DNA from: Bacillus sp. UNC41MFS5
Lineage (GTDB): Bacteria; Bacillota; Bacilli; Bacillales_B; DSM-18226
Direction of reading: 5' to 3'
Assembly (NCBI RefSeq): GCF_000686805.1
Contig: NZ_KK366018.1
Coordinates: forward strand, 471,759 to 535,758
DNA length: 64,000 nucleotides
Program-made: the position numbers and the translations under genes
The notes under the pieces: model-generated
Told to the model about the DNA's origin: nothing
Database searches by the model: none
The model's input: the letters and a program-made list of their open reading frames with translations, nothing else
Shown: piece after piece, positions 56,236 through 64,000 of the stretch
Numbering within the stretch: position 1 is the first letter of the stretch
How the letters are laid out: the number at the start of each line of letters is the position of its first letter

Positions 56236-57310
56236 AAGTTTCTGGTGCAATAAAAAAGTGCTTATCACAGGACATACGGGCTTCAAAGGCTCTTGGTTAT
56301 GCTTATGGTTGCATCAGCTGGGTGCAAAAGTTACCGGTTTCGCTTTAAATCCGCCAACGGAACCTAATTTGTATCATTTATGCTCGATTGAAAACTTAGT
56401 TCATTCCGTGCATGGCGATATTCGCAATTTTGATCAATTGTATGAAACTATTTTACAAACTGAACCCGATATTATCTTTCATATGGCTGCTCAGCCGCTT
56501 GTGGGGCATTCCTATGAAGATCCTAAGGAAACCTATGAAATCAACGTGATGGGAACGATCTATCTTCTGGAGGCAGTCAGAAAGGCCGTCAACAACGGAA
56601 AAAGGATCAAAGCACTGGTTAACGTAACGACGGACAAATGTTACGAGAATAAGGAATGGCATTGGGGCTACAGGGAAAATGATCGGCTCGGCGGTTACGA
56701 TCCATATTCCAATAGCAAGGCGTGCAGCGAACTGATTACAGATTCCTACCGAAAGGCTTTTTTCAACCCGAACACTTATCACCAACATGGAGTAGGTATA
56801 GCTACTGCTAGAGCTGGCAATGTAATAGGCGGTGGTGACTGGGCGGCGGGGCGATTGATCCCTGATTGTACACAGGCGCTTTTAAATGGAAAAAAGATCG
56901 TGATTCGCAATCCAAAGTCTATCCGCCCTTGGCAGCATGTCTTGGAACCGCTCCATGGTTACCTGCTATTGGCTGAAAGACTTTACCTCAAAGGACCTGC
57001 ATATGCGGAATCATGGAATTTTGGTCCGAGGGACGACGATGCGAAACCTGTTGAATGGATCGTGAAGCGAATTTGCGAAAAATGGGGATATCAAGCTTAT
57101 TACGAAGTAGCCAGCAGGAATCATCCCCACGAAGCTCGTTACTTGAAACTGGATTATTCGAAAGCAAAGGAAAAATTAGGATGGCACCCGAAATGGACCA
57201 TTGATCAAGCGATTGAAAAAGTAATGGATTGGGTACGAGCGTACCATGAAAAAAACGACATCAGAGAAGTTTGTTTTAAGCAAATAGAAGAATTCTCTGA
57301 GTTAATATAA
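56228..57310 (+). CDS. rfbG: CDP-glucose 4,6-dehydratase
   Basis: 360 residues, extended SDR: KVLITGHTGFKGSWLCLWLHQLG (NAD site), HMAAQPLVGHSYEDP, NVTTDKCYENKEW (catalytic Thr-Asp-Lys), and YDPYSNSKACSELI with the active-site Tyr and Lys. It converts CDP-glucose to CDP-4-keto-6-deoxyglucose. The start is GTG at 56228, overlapping rfbF. Together with rfbF and the epimerases and reductase that follow, it defines a CDP-6-deoxyhexose pathway; no dideoxysugar genes (ascC/ddhC type) are nearby. Confidence 0.95.
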   Translation: MNKSFWCNKKVLITGHTGFKGSWLCLWLHQLGAKVTGFALNPPTEPNLYHLCSIENLVHSVHGDIRNFDQLYETILQTEPDIIFHMAAQPLVGHSYEDPKETYEINVMGTIYLLEAVRKAVNNGKRIKALVNVTTDKCYENKEWHWGYRENDRLGGYDPYSNSKACSELITDSYRKAFFNPNTYHQHGVGIATARAGNVIGGGDWAAGRLIPDCTQALLNGKKIVIRNPKSIRPWQHVLEPLHGYLLLAERLYLKGPAYAESWNFGPRDDDAKPVEWIVKRICEKWGYQAYYEVASRNHPHEARYLKLDYSKAKEKLGWHPKWTIDQAIEKVMDWVRAYHEKNDIREVCFKQIEEFSELI

Positions 57311-57323
57311 GGGGGGAGACTCC

Positions 57324-57875
57324 ATGCGTATTGAGAAAACATGCATCGAGGGTTGTTATGAAATCATTCCGGCATACACTAAAGATGAGCAAGGTAGTTT
57401 CATCAAAACAGTGATTCCCTCTTTTTTTAAAGCACATCAACTTGAATACAACTTTAAAGAACAATATTACTCGATTTCTTCCAAAAGAGTATTGAGAGGA
57501 TTGCATTTTCAGCTACCGCCCAAAGAACACACAAAATTAGTTTGCTGTGTATCGGGGACGGTTATGGACGTCGTAGTTGATGTGAGGAAAGGGTCCCCTA
57601 CTTACGGCCAATATAGTACCTTCATACTGGAATCCGATAAAGCCAATATGGTCTACATTCCACACGGTTTAGCCCATGGTTTTTATGTATTAAGTGAACA
57701 AGCCATCGTTCTTTGCCATATGACCACCGTTTTCTCCCCTGCTCACGACAGCGGGATTCGCTGGAATTCTCTTTCCATCCCGTGGCCGGATGACAATCCC
57801 ATTCTCTCGAAAAAGGATCGTGAACTGCCAGCACTGTCAGATCTCGTAAGCCCTTTTACCTCCCGCCAACCTTAA
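57324..57875 (+). CDS. RmlC-like sugar epimerase, first paralog
   Basis: 183 residues of the RmlC cupin family: RGLHFQLPPKEHTKLVCCVSGTVMDVVVDVRKGSPTYG with the catalytic His, and YIPHGLAHGFYVLSE. It should epimerise C3 and/or C5 of the 4-keto-6-deoxyhexose made by RfbG. In ordinary dTDP-rhamnose epimerases a Tyr-Tyr pair precedes the SPEH-type motif; here the sequence is TTVFSPAHDSGIRW, so the catalytic Tyr may be replaced. GGGGGGAG precedes the ATG. Its paralog follows 31 bases later. Confidence 0.85.
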   Translation: MRIEKTCIEGCYEIIPAYTKDEQGSFIKTVIPSFFKAHQLEYNFKEQYYSISSKRVLRGLHFQLPPKEHTKLVCCVSGTVMDVVVDVRKGSPTYGQYSTFILESDKANMVYIPHGLAHGFYVLSEQAIVLCHMTTVFSPAHDSGIRWNSLSIPWPDDNPILSKKDRELPALSDLVSPFTSRQP

Positions 57876-57906
57876 TAAATGTATCTTATGAAGATGAGGT
57901 GTTTTG

Positions 57907-58470
57907 ATGCAGGTACAGAAAACAAGCATTCCTGGCTGTTATCAGTTAATTCCATTGCATTTCACGGACAACCGTGGCAGTTTCATCAAGACTTTCCATC
58001 AGCAGGAATTTGCACAAAACGGTTTAGAAACGAACTTCGTTGAAAGTTACTATTCAATATCGAACCAGCGTGTTTTACGGGGCTTACATTTTCAAGTTCC
58101 GCCATGGGACAATATCAAATTAATTTATTGCCTCCAGGGTAAAGTGATGGATGTTGTGGTGGATCTTAGAACCGGATCCCCTACCTACGGTAAATATGAA
58201 ATATTTCAGTTGGACTCTGAAAAACCCGGGATTATATACATTCCGTCAGGAGTAGCTCATGGGTTTTATGTAGAAACCGGCCCGGCAATTATGGTTTATA
58301 TGTCAACACGTGTGCACTCTCCTCAACATGATGCCGGAATACATTGGAAATCCCTTACGATTCCATGGTCAGATCCAAACCCTATAATTTCAAAAAGAGA
58401 TCAGCAGTTACCGTTATTTGACCATTTCTCAAGTCCGTTTCGTTTTAGCGACACAATCGATCATAATTGA
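57907..58470 (+). CDS. RmlC-like sugar epimerase, second paralog
   Basis: 187 residues, clearly a paralog of the preceding gene (RVLRGLHFQVPPWDNIKLIY, CLQGKVMDVVVDLRTGSPTYG, YIPSGVAHGFYVETGPAIMV). The catalytic His is kept. The position of the usual Tyr pair reads STRVHSPQHDAGI. The two neighbours may each perform one epimerisation. The ATG at 57907 is preferred over TTG 57904 (GAGGTG upstream). Both are similar in length and orientation, suggesting an old tandem duplication. Confidence 0.85.
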   Translation: MQVQKTSIPGCYQLIPLHFTDNRGSFIKTFHQQEFAQNGLETNFVESYYSISNQRVLRGLHFQVPPWDNIKLIYCLQGKVMDVVVDLRTGSPTYGKYEIFQLDSEKPGIIYIPSGVAHGFYVETGPAIMVYMSTRVHSPQHDAGIHWKSLTIPWSDPNPIISKRDQQLPLFDHFSSPFRFSDTIDHN

Positions 58471-58482
58471 GGTGCAACCAAC

Positions 58483-59388
58483 ATGCGAGCGATCATCTCC
58501 GGAAGCAATGGTTATTTTGGTAGTATTGCCTGCCAATATTTTCAATCTAAAAACTGGGATATAGTAACAGCGAGTCGTCAAACGGATGCACATTTGCACT
58601 TGGATCTCGATCGTCCGGGAGATTTTGCAAACCTTTTGATCAACAAACAAGTTGACCTATTTATTCATGCAGCAGCAGCCCATGAGGTAGCTTGTCAATC
58701 GAATCCATATCAAAGTATATTCCAAAACGTGGCTGGAACAAAGGCCGCACTGGACTTCTGCGTGAAAAACGGCATTAAAAATTTCGTTTACTTATCCACC
58801 TTTCATGTTTTTGGAACACCTGAAGGAACTATCAATGAACAATCGTCCCCCTGCCCGATGAACGATTACGGATTAAGCCATTTGCAAGCGGAAGATTATG
58901 TTCGGATGTACACCCGTTTAAATAAAATTAATGGTTTAGTCATCCGGCCAAGCAATTTCTTTGGCATACCCGCTGATCTCGCTCATTGCAAGCGTTGGAC
59001 GTTAGTTCCGTTGGCATTTTGCAAAGAGGCGGTTACCACCGGAAAAATCGTTTTGCGTTCGCCTGGTTACCAATCAAGGAATTTTATATCCGTACTGGAT
59101 ATTTGTAAGGTAATCGAACACGGCTATTCTAAATGCCACGAAGTACCTTTACTCCATATTCCCGGTCCGGATACCATGAGCATTCGATCTTTTGCAAAAC
59201 TAATTCAAAGGGTAACAAAGAAACAGCTAAAAAAATCAGTTGAGCTTGTCATCCCTGATGGTCCATCGCTTCATGATGAATTCACCTATAGCAGCCTCTA
59301 TCTGAAAGATATCTATCAACCCGGCGACAAGATTGAACCGTTTGTTGCTGAATTTTGCAAGGTACTTACAGATTCCCATGAGGAATGA
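58483..59388 (+). CDS. Extended SDR reductase/epimerase with His in place of the active-site Lys
   Basis: 301 residues: NAD(P) site RAIISGSNGYFGSIACQYF, the core HAAAAHEVACQSNP, catalytic Ser/Thr region VYLSTFHVFGTPEG, and then NDYGLSHLQAEDYV. The YXXXK motif is YGLSH, with His where Lys should be. It follows the two epimerases and would be expected to reduce the 4-keto group of the CDP-sugar. The Lys substitution could mean altered chemistry or reduced activity. Confidence 0.8.
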   Translation: MRAIISGSNGYFGSIACQYFQSKNWDIVTASRQTDAHLHLDLDRPGDFANLLINKQVDLFIHAAAAHEVACQSNPYQSIFQNVAGTKAALDFCVKNGIKNFVYLSTFHVFGTPEGTINEQSSPCPMNDYGLSHLQAEDYVRMYTRLNKINGLVIRPSNFFGIPADLAHCKRWTLVPLAFCKEAVTTGKIVLRSPGYQSRNFISVLDICKVIEHGYSKCHEVPLLHIPGPDTMSIRSFAKLIQRVTKKQLKKSVELVIPDGPSLHDEFTYSSLYLKDIYQPGDKIEPFVAEFCKVLTDSHEE

Positions 59389-59445
59389 TTGGCACGAATG
59401 GTAGCGACTGCGAAAGCAACTTTTTACAAACAAAGGAGGGATTAC

Positions 59446-60438
59446 ATGATAATATGTAATGTCACAACCACACGGTACTTGCCCGAAGCGATTGTAATGG
59501 CAAAATCCGTTAAAGCACACATGTCGAATTCAAAAGTGGTGGTCTGTTTAGTGGAAGAAAACATTCACCCTTTGGCAAGCAGCTGCCCGTATTTCGATCG
59601 TGTGATTTTAGCAAAAAATATAGGATTCACACACTTTTATAAACAAATTTTTAAATATAAGGCCCTCGAGGCAGTGACTTCTGTGAAAGCAAAGCTTTTT
59701 CTTCATTTATTTGATCAATTTCCTGAAGAGGAAAAATTCATCTTTCTCGATTCAGATATAAAAATCTTTGGACCGTTTGATGAGGCAATGCGTGCACTAG
59801 ACAAATACCCTATCCTTATAACCCCTCATATTACGGAAGACGACGGCATCATAGACAATGAACTAACCACTCTTATTTATGGTATTTGCAATACCGGCTT
59901 TCTTGCGATCAGAAGATCGGACGAAGCAGAGCGCTTTCTTCGCTGGTGGGCGTATCGAACTAAAAAATATTGTTATGAAAAAACCTATGAAGGCATGTTT
60001 GTGGATCAAAAATGGGTGGACCTATCACTCTGCCTTTTTGATGTTCACTTGTTTAAACACCCTGGTTATAATGTTGCCTGCTGGAATTTACCACAAAGAA
60101 GATTCGCATATGATTCCAATAGAAACTTTACTGTAAACGGACAGCCTTTAAGGTTCTTCCATTTTTCCGGTCTTGACAACAATCGATTGGACTCTGTCTT
60201 GAAATGGTATCTACCAGATAAAACGCACCCTGCTTATCAAATAAAAGATACTTATCTGGAAGAAGTGCAGCAAGCCGGGCGTGATGTAGTATCGAATGAA
60301 CCATGGAGTTATGACTATTTTGTAAATGGCGAGAAAATTAAAAGCAAGGCACGCAATAAATACGGAAGCAGCACAAAGCTGCAGAACAAGTACATTAATC
60401 CCTTTAAACAGTCAAATTCAACATTCCTGGATAAATAA
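59446..60438 (+). CDS. GT-A glycosyltransferase, GT8-like
   Basis: 330 residues: MIICNVTTTRYLPEAIVMAK, KFIFLDSDIKIFGPFDEAM with the DXD metal motif (about residue 104), and CNTGFLAIRRSDEAERFLRWW with FVDQKWVDLSLCLFD, typical of GT8/nucleotide-diphospho-sugar transferases. It probably transfers the CDP- or dTDP-sugar made by its operon partners. The Met at 59446 has AAAGGAGGG before it; the longer frame from 59389 does not. Last gene of the operon, followed by a terminator. Confidence 0.8.
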   Translation: MIICNVTTTRYLPEAIVMAKSVKAHMSNSKVVVCLVEENIHPLASSCPYFDRVILAKNIGFTHFYKQIFKYKALEAVTSVKAKLFLHLFDQFPEEEKFIFLDSDIKIFGPFDEAMRALDKYPILITPHITEDDGIIDNELTTLIYGICNTGFLAIRRSDEAERFLRWWAYRTKKYCYEKTYEGMFVDQKWVDLSLCLFDVHLFKHPGYNVACWNLPQRRFAYDSNRNFTVNGQPLRFFHFSGLDNNRLDSVLKWYLPDKTHPAYQIKDTYLEEVQQAGRDVVSNEPWSYDYFVNGEKIKSKARNKYGSSTKLQNKYINPFKQSNSTFLDK

Positions 60439-60480
60439 GCAAATGAGTTTTTTTTACAATTTATCTATCTGATCATATAA

Positions 60481-60513
60481 ATGACCATCTCATTAAGAGA
60501 TGGTCATTGTTTT
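60481..60513 (+). terminator. Terminator of the CDP-sugar operon
   Basis: ATGACCATCTC (60481-60491) and GAGATGGTCAT (60497-60507) form a perfect 11-bp stem, followed by TGTTTT. Confidence 0.85.
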
Positions 60514-60711
60514 GTGCGTGCCAAGCATGCCGTTAATTGCTAATTGATGAAAGTCCAATCTGAGTAAGTGCAAAGACCCTACTAAATAAGGAGTTTGGTG
60601 GTAGCTTTAATAAAGTAGTGTTTAAAATAGTTAAGTAGGACAACTTAGGAATAATATAAGTATAAACAGTTAATATAAACTCCTAATGTATTTGGAAATA
60701 AACTCTAATTC

Positions 60712-60866
60712 TTAGGATATTGTCTTCCGTCTGGGTTGTGACCCCTCAAGAGCAGCATCCATTAATCTATAATCATTCCAAATTAACTCTATTGAATCAT
60801 TCTGCCTATTTGCTCCATCAAAGCCTAAATTACGAGTAGGGTTTGTTTTGATAGAAATAGACTAGG
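60712..60866 (-). pseudogene. Possible gene remnant on the minus strand
   Basis: A frame with no start codon reads IKTNPTRNLGFDGANRQNDS then IELIWNDYRLMDAALEGSQP and RRKTIS before TAA. It is protein-like and could be the end of a deleted gene. Unrecognised. The rest of 60514-60958 shows no gene. Confidence 0.25.
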
Positions 60867-60958
60867 ATAATTTCAAATATGGATAGTGATTATTAAAATA
60901 TTTTTAATGAAAAGGTAAATTCCAATAAATCAGGTTTATATTATAAAAGTAAGGAGAG

Positions 60959-60989
60959 AAAACTCCTCGGAATTAACTAGAGGAGTTTT
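60959..60989 (-). terminator. Terminator overlapping the end of the TPR glycosyltransferase gene
   Basis: AAAACTCCTC and GAGGAGTTTT form a 10-bp stem across the stop codon, with a run of A/T on both sides. Confidence 0.7.
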
Positions 60990-62055
60990 CTTTTAAAAGA
61001 GATTCCAGTACGGATTTATTTTTTACAATTAATTCATGGTTTGGATAAAAGGAGTGAGCAAAAACTATATGTTTGTAGGCTTCATTGATTTCTTCTAATC
61101 TAGAATAACAAATACATAGCTGTAAGTGTGGAATCCATGTTGAACAGCCGTGGTGAATAATCCCGCCGTTGTCTACTTCGGGGAGAATTGTGGCAAATTG
61201 GAACCAGTGGAGTGCAGCTTTTGGATCGCCATTTTGTAGAAAGAAAAATCCGATGCGACAACAGTATTCAGGGCGTGGAGGTCCAAATTGAAACGATTTT
61301 AAAGCGTATCGAATCGCATTCTCAATATCAGTCAGCTTTCCATAACAATCGGCGATTTTACCATAAGCCGTTCTTTCATCTTCAATCCAATGATTTTTAG
61401 TGTTTAAAAATTCCAAATAGATATGAATTGCTTTTTTATAGTGTTCATGATCAAACAGTTCATTTGCATAGTAAAATAAATCCCGTGGAGTAAAGGGAAT
61501 CCCCTTTTTTAATCGACCTTCATAAATAAGTAAGTTTCTTTCAAGATTATGATGCATTCTTTTATGGGTAACCGATATGTCACTGTGAATAATATTTCCG
61601 CATACATCAAGGTATTCATGGACTGCCCCATGCCATTTAAATTGTTTTTCGCGTTTTACAAGCCTCACCTGTCTTAGACTTACCATAACATTACCCGATT
61701 CATCAAATGCAGCGAGGTATTTCATTGTAACTCCATCTATGGATGATGGGAGAGTTTTTTTAAATTGAAATAATTTATCTCTATCCTCATAACAAAATAT
61801 GTCGTCTGCATCCATTGTTAAAATATAATCTTCATTCGCTTGTTGAAATGCAAAATTCCGGGCGGCAGAAAAATCATCAACCCATTGAAAATGGTGGATA
61901 TTACTTGTATACCTTTGGGCAATTTCTAGAGTCCGGTCAGTGGATCCTGTATCTACAATAATAATTTCGTCAACAACATCTTTTACGGATGCCAAACATC
62001 GCTCAAGGGTATTTTCTTCATTTTTAACAATCATACACAAACTAAGTGAAATCAT
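60973..62055 (-). CDS. Family 2 glycosyltransferase with TPR-like C-terminal half
   Basis: 360 residues. The GT2 domain (1-175) has ISLSLCMIVKNEENTLERCL, DEIIIVDTGSTDRT, FSAARNFAFQQANEDYILTMDADD and KWHGAVHEYL. The rest is helical repeats (YYANELFDHEHYKKAIHIYL, AYGKIADCYGKLTDIENAI, IGFFFLQNGDPKAALHWFQ), the SunS-like layout. Such enzymes often glycosylate proteins or peptides, with TPR binding the acceptor. It lies 60 bases downstream of the collagen-like gene in the same direction, so that protein is a likely acceptor; this is inference. Confidence 0.85.
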   Translation of the reverse strand: MISLSLCMIVKNEENTLERCLASVKDVVDEIIIVDTGSTDRTLEIAQRYTSNIHHFQWVDDFSAARNFAFQQANEDYILTMDADDIFCYEDRDKLFQFKKTLPSSIDGVTMKYLAAFDESGNVMVSLRQVRLVKREKQFKWHGAVHEYLDVCGNIIHSDISVTHKRMHHNLERNLLIYEGRLKKGIPFTPRDLFYYANELFDHEHYKKAIHIYLEFLNTKNHWIEDERTAYGKIADCYGKLTDIENAIRYALKSFQFGPPRPEYCCRIGFFFLQNGDPKAALHWFQFATILPEVDNGGIIHHGCSTWIPHLQLCICYSRLEEINEAYKHIVFAHSFYPNHELIVKNKSVLESLLKENSSS

Positions 62056-62114
62056 CTTATCCTCCGTATAAAAATACCAGCATCCTGCTAAAGTGCAGAC
62101 AAGGTTTGGAAGTA

Positions 62115-62597
<483 letters not shown>

Positions 62598-62930
62598 CTA
62601 GGGATAAATACCAGAAAAAAAAAATAGGTATCTGTCTCTCCTAATAATCTGTCTTGAAAATAGTGTAATTTTTTTATGATTGGGACATTACCTCATACAA
62701 TTAATTTTTAAATATTAAACTAATAAGGTCATTAAAAAAATCAAGGATTTTTATCTTTAAAAAATAATGGAAGAAGGAAGGACTAAATAAACGTCAATGC
62801 TATTTAATATATGGGAGATGTCAGTAAAGGAGAAATGTATGCTGAATTATTCCAATTAAGTGACGGAAATACTTAAGTTGTTAAAGTTATGTTAAATCTA
62901 AAGGGCAGAAAGTGAGCATGAAAAATGGTG

Positions 62931-62980
62931 GTGGATGGTGGCAGGATGGTGGCAAAATCCATCATCCTGCCACCATCCAC
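62931..62980 (-). terminator. 18-bp perfect inverted repeat, probable terminator of etfA
   Basis: GTGGATGGTGGCAGGATG (62931-62948) and its exact complement (62963-62980) flank a 14-nt loop. On the minus strand the stem is followed by CACCATTTTTC. The 5' arm is itself built of ATGGTGG direct repeats. Apart from this hairpin, 62587-63060 shows no gene. Confidence 0.6.
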
Positions 62981-63067
62981 ATCTGTTTAAATCACTTAAG
63001 GAGAAAAATAAATCATATATAATCAACGTTTTCAAACTATATCTGTAATTGTCTGATTCGCTTTACC

Positions 63068-63088
63068 ACCTTGACAGGGTTGAGGTCA
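63068..63088 (+). repeat. Direct repeat of the tRNA-like sequence (right copy)
   Basis: ACC followed by TTGACAGGGTTGAGGTCA, identical over 21 bases to 46209-46229. Similarity continues leftward (TCTGA-TC-CTT-AC, four mismatches over 37 bases in all) but stops on the right before the T-arm. It lies 40 bases from the etfA stop codon. Confidence 0.75.
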
Positions 63089-63127
63089 TTTGTATCTTAT
63101 AATACCTGGCAATCGACTTCTTTGAAG

Positions 63128-64000
63128 CTAGTAAACAGCTACACTCTTAAACTCTTCTATTAATAATGGTACAACTTCAAATAAGTCTCCCACTATTCCA
63201 TAATCAGCGATGCTGAAAATATTTGCTTCTGGATCCTTATTAATAGCTACAATCACTTTCGCATTAGACATACCTGCTATGTGTTGAATAGCACCTGATA
63301 TTCCACATGCAATATAAAGGTCAGGTGTAACCACTTTACCTGTTTGACCAATTTGAAGCGAGTAATCACAATAGTCCGCATCACAGGCACCACGAGATGC
63401 CCCAACTGCGCCGCCTAACAATTCTGCCAACTCTTGCAAGGGCTTAAATCCGTCTTTACTTTTAACGCCTCTTCCTCCAGAAACAATAATTTTTGCTTCT
63501 GAAAGGTCAACCCCGCTTGTTGCATTACGAACAACATCTTTAATTATAGTGCGTAAATCTTTTATCTCAACATTAACTGAAGTGACTTCTCCAAAACGTG
63601 ATTCTTCCTTTTCTAGTACTGGAATATTATTTGGACGAATGGTTGCAAAAACCAATCCATCCGTAATCACTTTCTTTTCAAAAGCTTTTCCAGAATAGAT
63701 TGGACGAGTAAATATAACCTGATCTCCAATTACTTCTAGACTGATTGCGTCAGAAATTAATCCTGACTTTAACTTTGCAGCAATTCTTGGTGAAATGTCT
63801 TTTCCGATAGAAGTATGCCCTAACATAAAGCCTTGAGGATTTTCTGACTGAATGACTTGCATAATGGCCTGAGTATAAGCATCTGATGTATAGGTCTCTA
63901 AATCATGATGTTGAGCGATTATTACACGGTCTGCGCCAAACTGAATCATATTATTTGCAAGGTTGTTCGCATCATTACCAAGCAGTAATCCGACTACTTC
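63128..64000 (-). CDS. etfA: Electron transfer flavoprotein alpha subunit, N-terminus cut by the window edge
   Basis: About 290 residues visible; the frame remains open to the right edge (EVVGLLLGNDANNLANNMIQ precedes the first internal Met). FAD-binding C-terminal signatures: IIVSGGRGVKSKDGFKPLQELA, GAVGASRGACDADYCDYSLQIGQTGKVVTPDLYIACGISGAIQH and AINKDPEANIFSIADYGIVGDLFEVVP. It forms a heterodimer with EtfB that takes electrons from acyl-CoA dehydrogenases. etfB should lie beyond the window. Confidence 0.95.
   Translation of the reverse strand, partial: EVVGLLLGNDANNLANNMIQFGADRVIIAQHHDLETYTSDAYTQAIMQVIQSENPQGFMLGHTSIGKDISPRIAAKLKSGLISDAISLEVIGDQVIFTRPIYSGKAFEKKVITDGLVFATIRPNNIPVLEKEESRFGEVTSVNVEIKDLRTIIKDVVRNATSGVDLSEAKIIVSGGRGVKSKDGFKPLQELAELLGGAVGASRGACDADYCDYSLQIGQTGKVVTPDLYIACGISGAIQHIAGMSNAKVIVAINKDPEANIFSIADYGIVGDLFEVVPLLIEEFKSVAVY

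Overview
The window looks like a chromosomal segment of a low-GC, spore-forming member of the Bacillaceae, of Bacillus or Neobacillus type. The grounds are a divergent gltC/gltAB pair, small PurS/PurQ/PurL-type purine enzymes, a BceAB-type transporter with a BceRS-type two-component system, strong GGAGG ribosome binding sites, GTG and TTG starts, and a GlnR/TnrA box. No ribosomal RNA, complete tRNA, CRISPR array, phage module or intact insertion sequence was found.

Layout. 0-8 kb holds a partial MFS transporter, a small membrane protein, a lone glutamine synthetase (glnA) with a textbook promoter and a GlnR/TnrA box, a 52-bp tandem hairpin array, and small genes. Two neighbours (DUF6155 and a GNAT acetyltransferase) are each broken by one apparent missing base. 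8-13 kb holds purT with a PurR operator, a BceAB-like ABC transporter with a perfect BceR-type operator, and a PadR/DUF1048 pair. 13.5-25.2 kb is a double kdp locus. One half is decayed (kdpB 3' remnant, broken kdpC, but intact kdpD and kdpE). The other is a complete kdpFABC operon whose kdpD-like gene has two tandem sensor halves and no kinase, plus small membrane peptides and a CBS-domain protein. 25.7-27.5 kb holds a BceRS-like two-component system. 28.3-35.5 kb is gltAB with divergent gltC. 35.5-45.5 kb starts with a second 52-bp hairpin array, followed by a purine operon (purK-C-S-Q-L-M-N-D) with purF divergent and with purE, purB and purH absent.

46.2-63.1 kb is a surface-glycan island. 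It holds nucleotide-sugar synthesis (RmlA-like, ManC-like, RfbF, RfbG, two RfbC-like epimerases, an SDR), at least four glycosyltransferases, a ROK kinase, and at the far end a small collagen-like protein with Gly-X-Thr triplets, a plausible spore-surface acceptor for these sugars. The island lies between two copies of a tRNA-like sequence (a Val-GAC-like 3' half at 46.2 kb and a shorter direct repeat at 63.07 kb), just before etfA, which runs off the window.

Most striking points: two unrelated-sequence hairpin arrays with exactly the same 52-bp period, each near the same 13-bp palindromic word; the tandem kinase-less KdpD beside a decayed kdp operon that kept only its sensor and regulator; the tRNA-like repeats bounding the glycan/collagen island; and a glutamine synthetase with proline at the feedback arginine position. 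Positions of short sites were counted by hand and may be off by a base or two.
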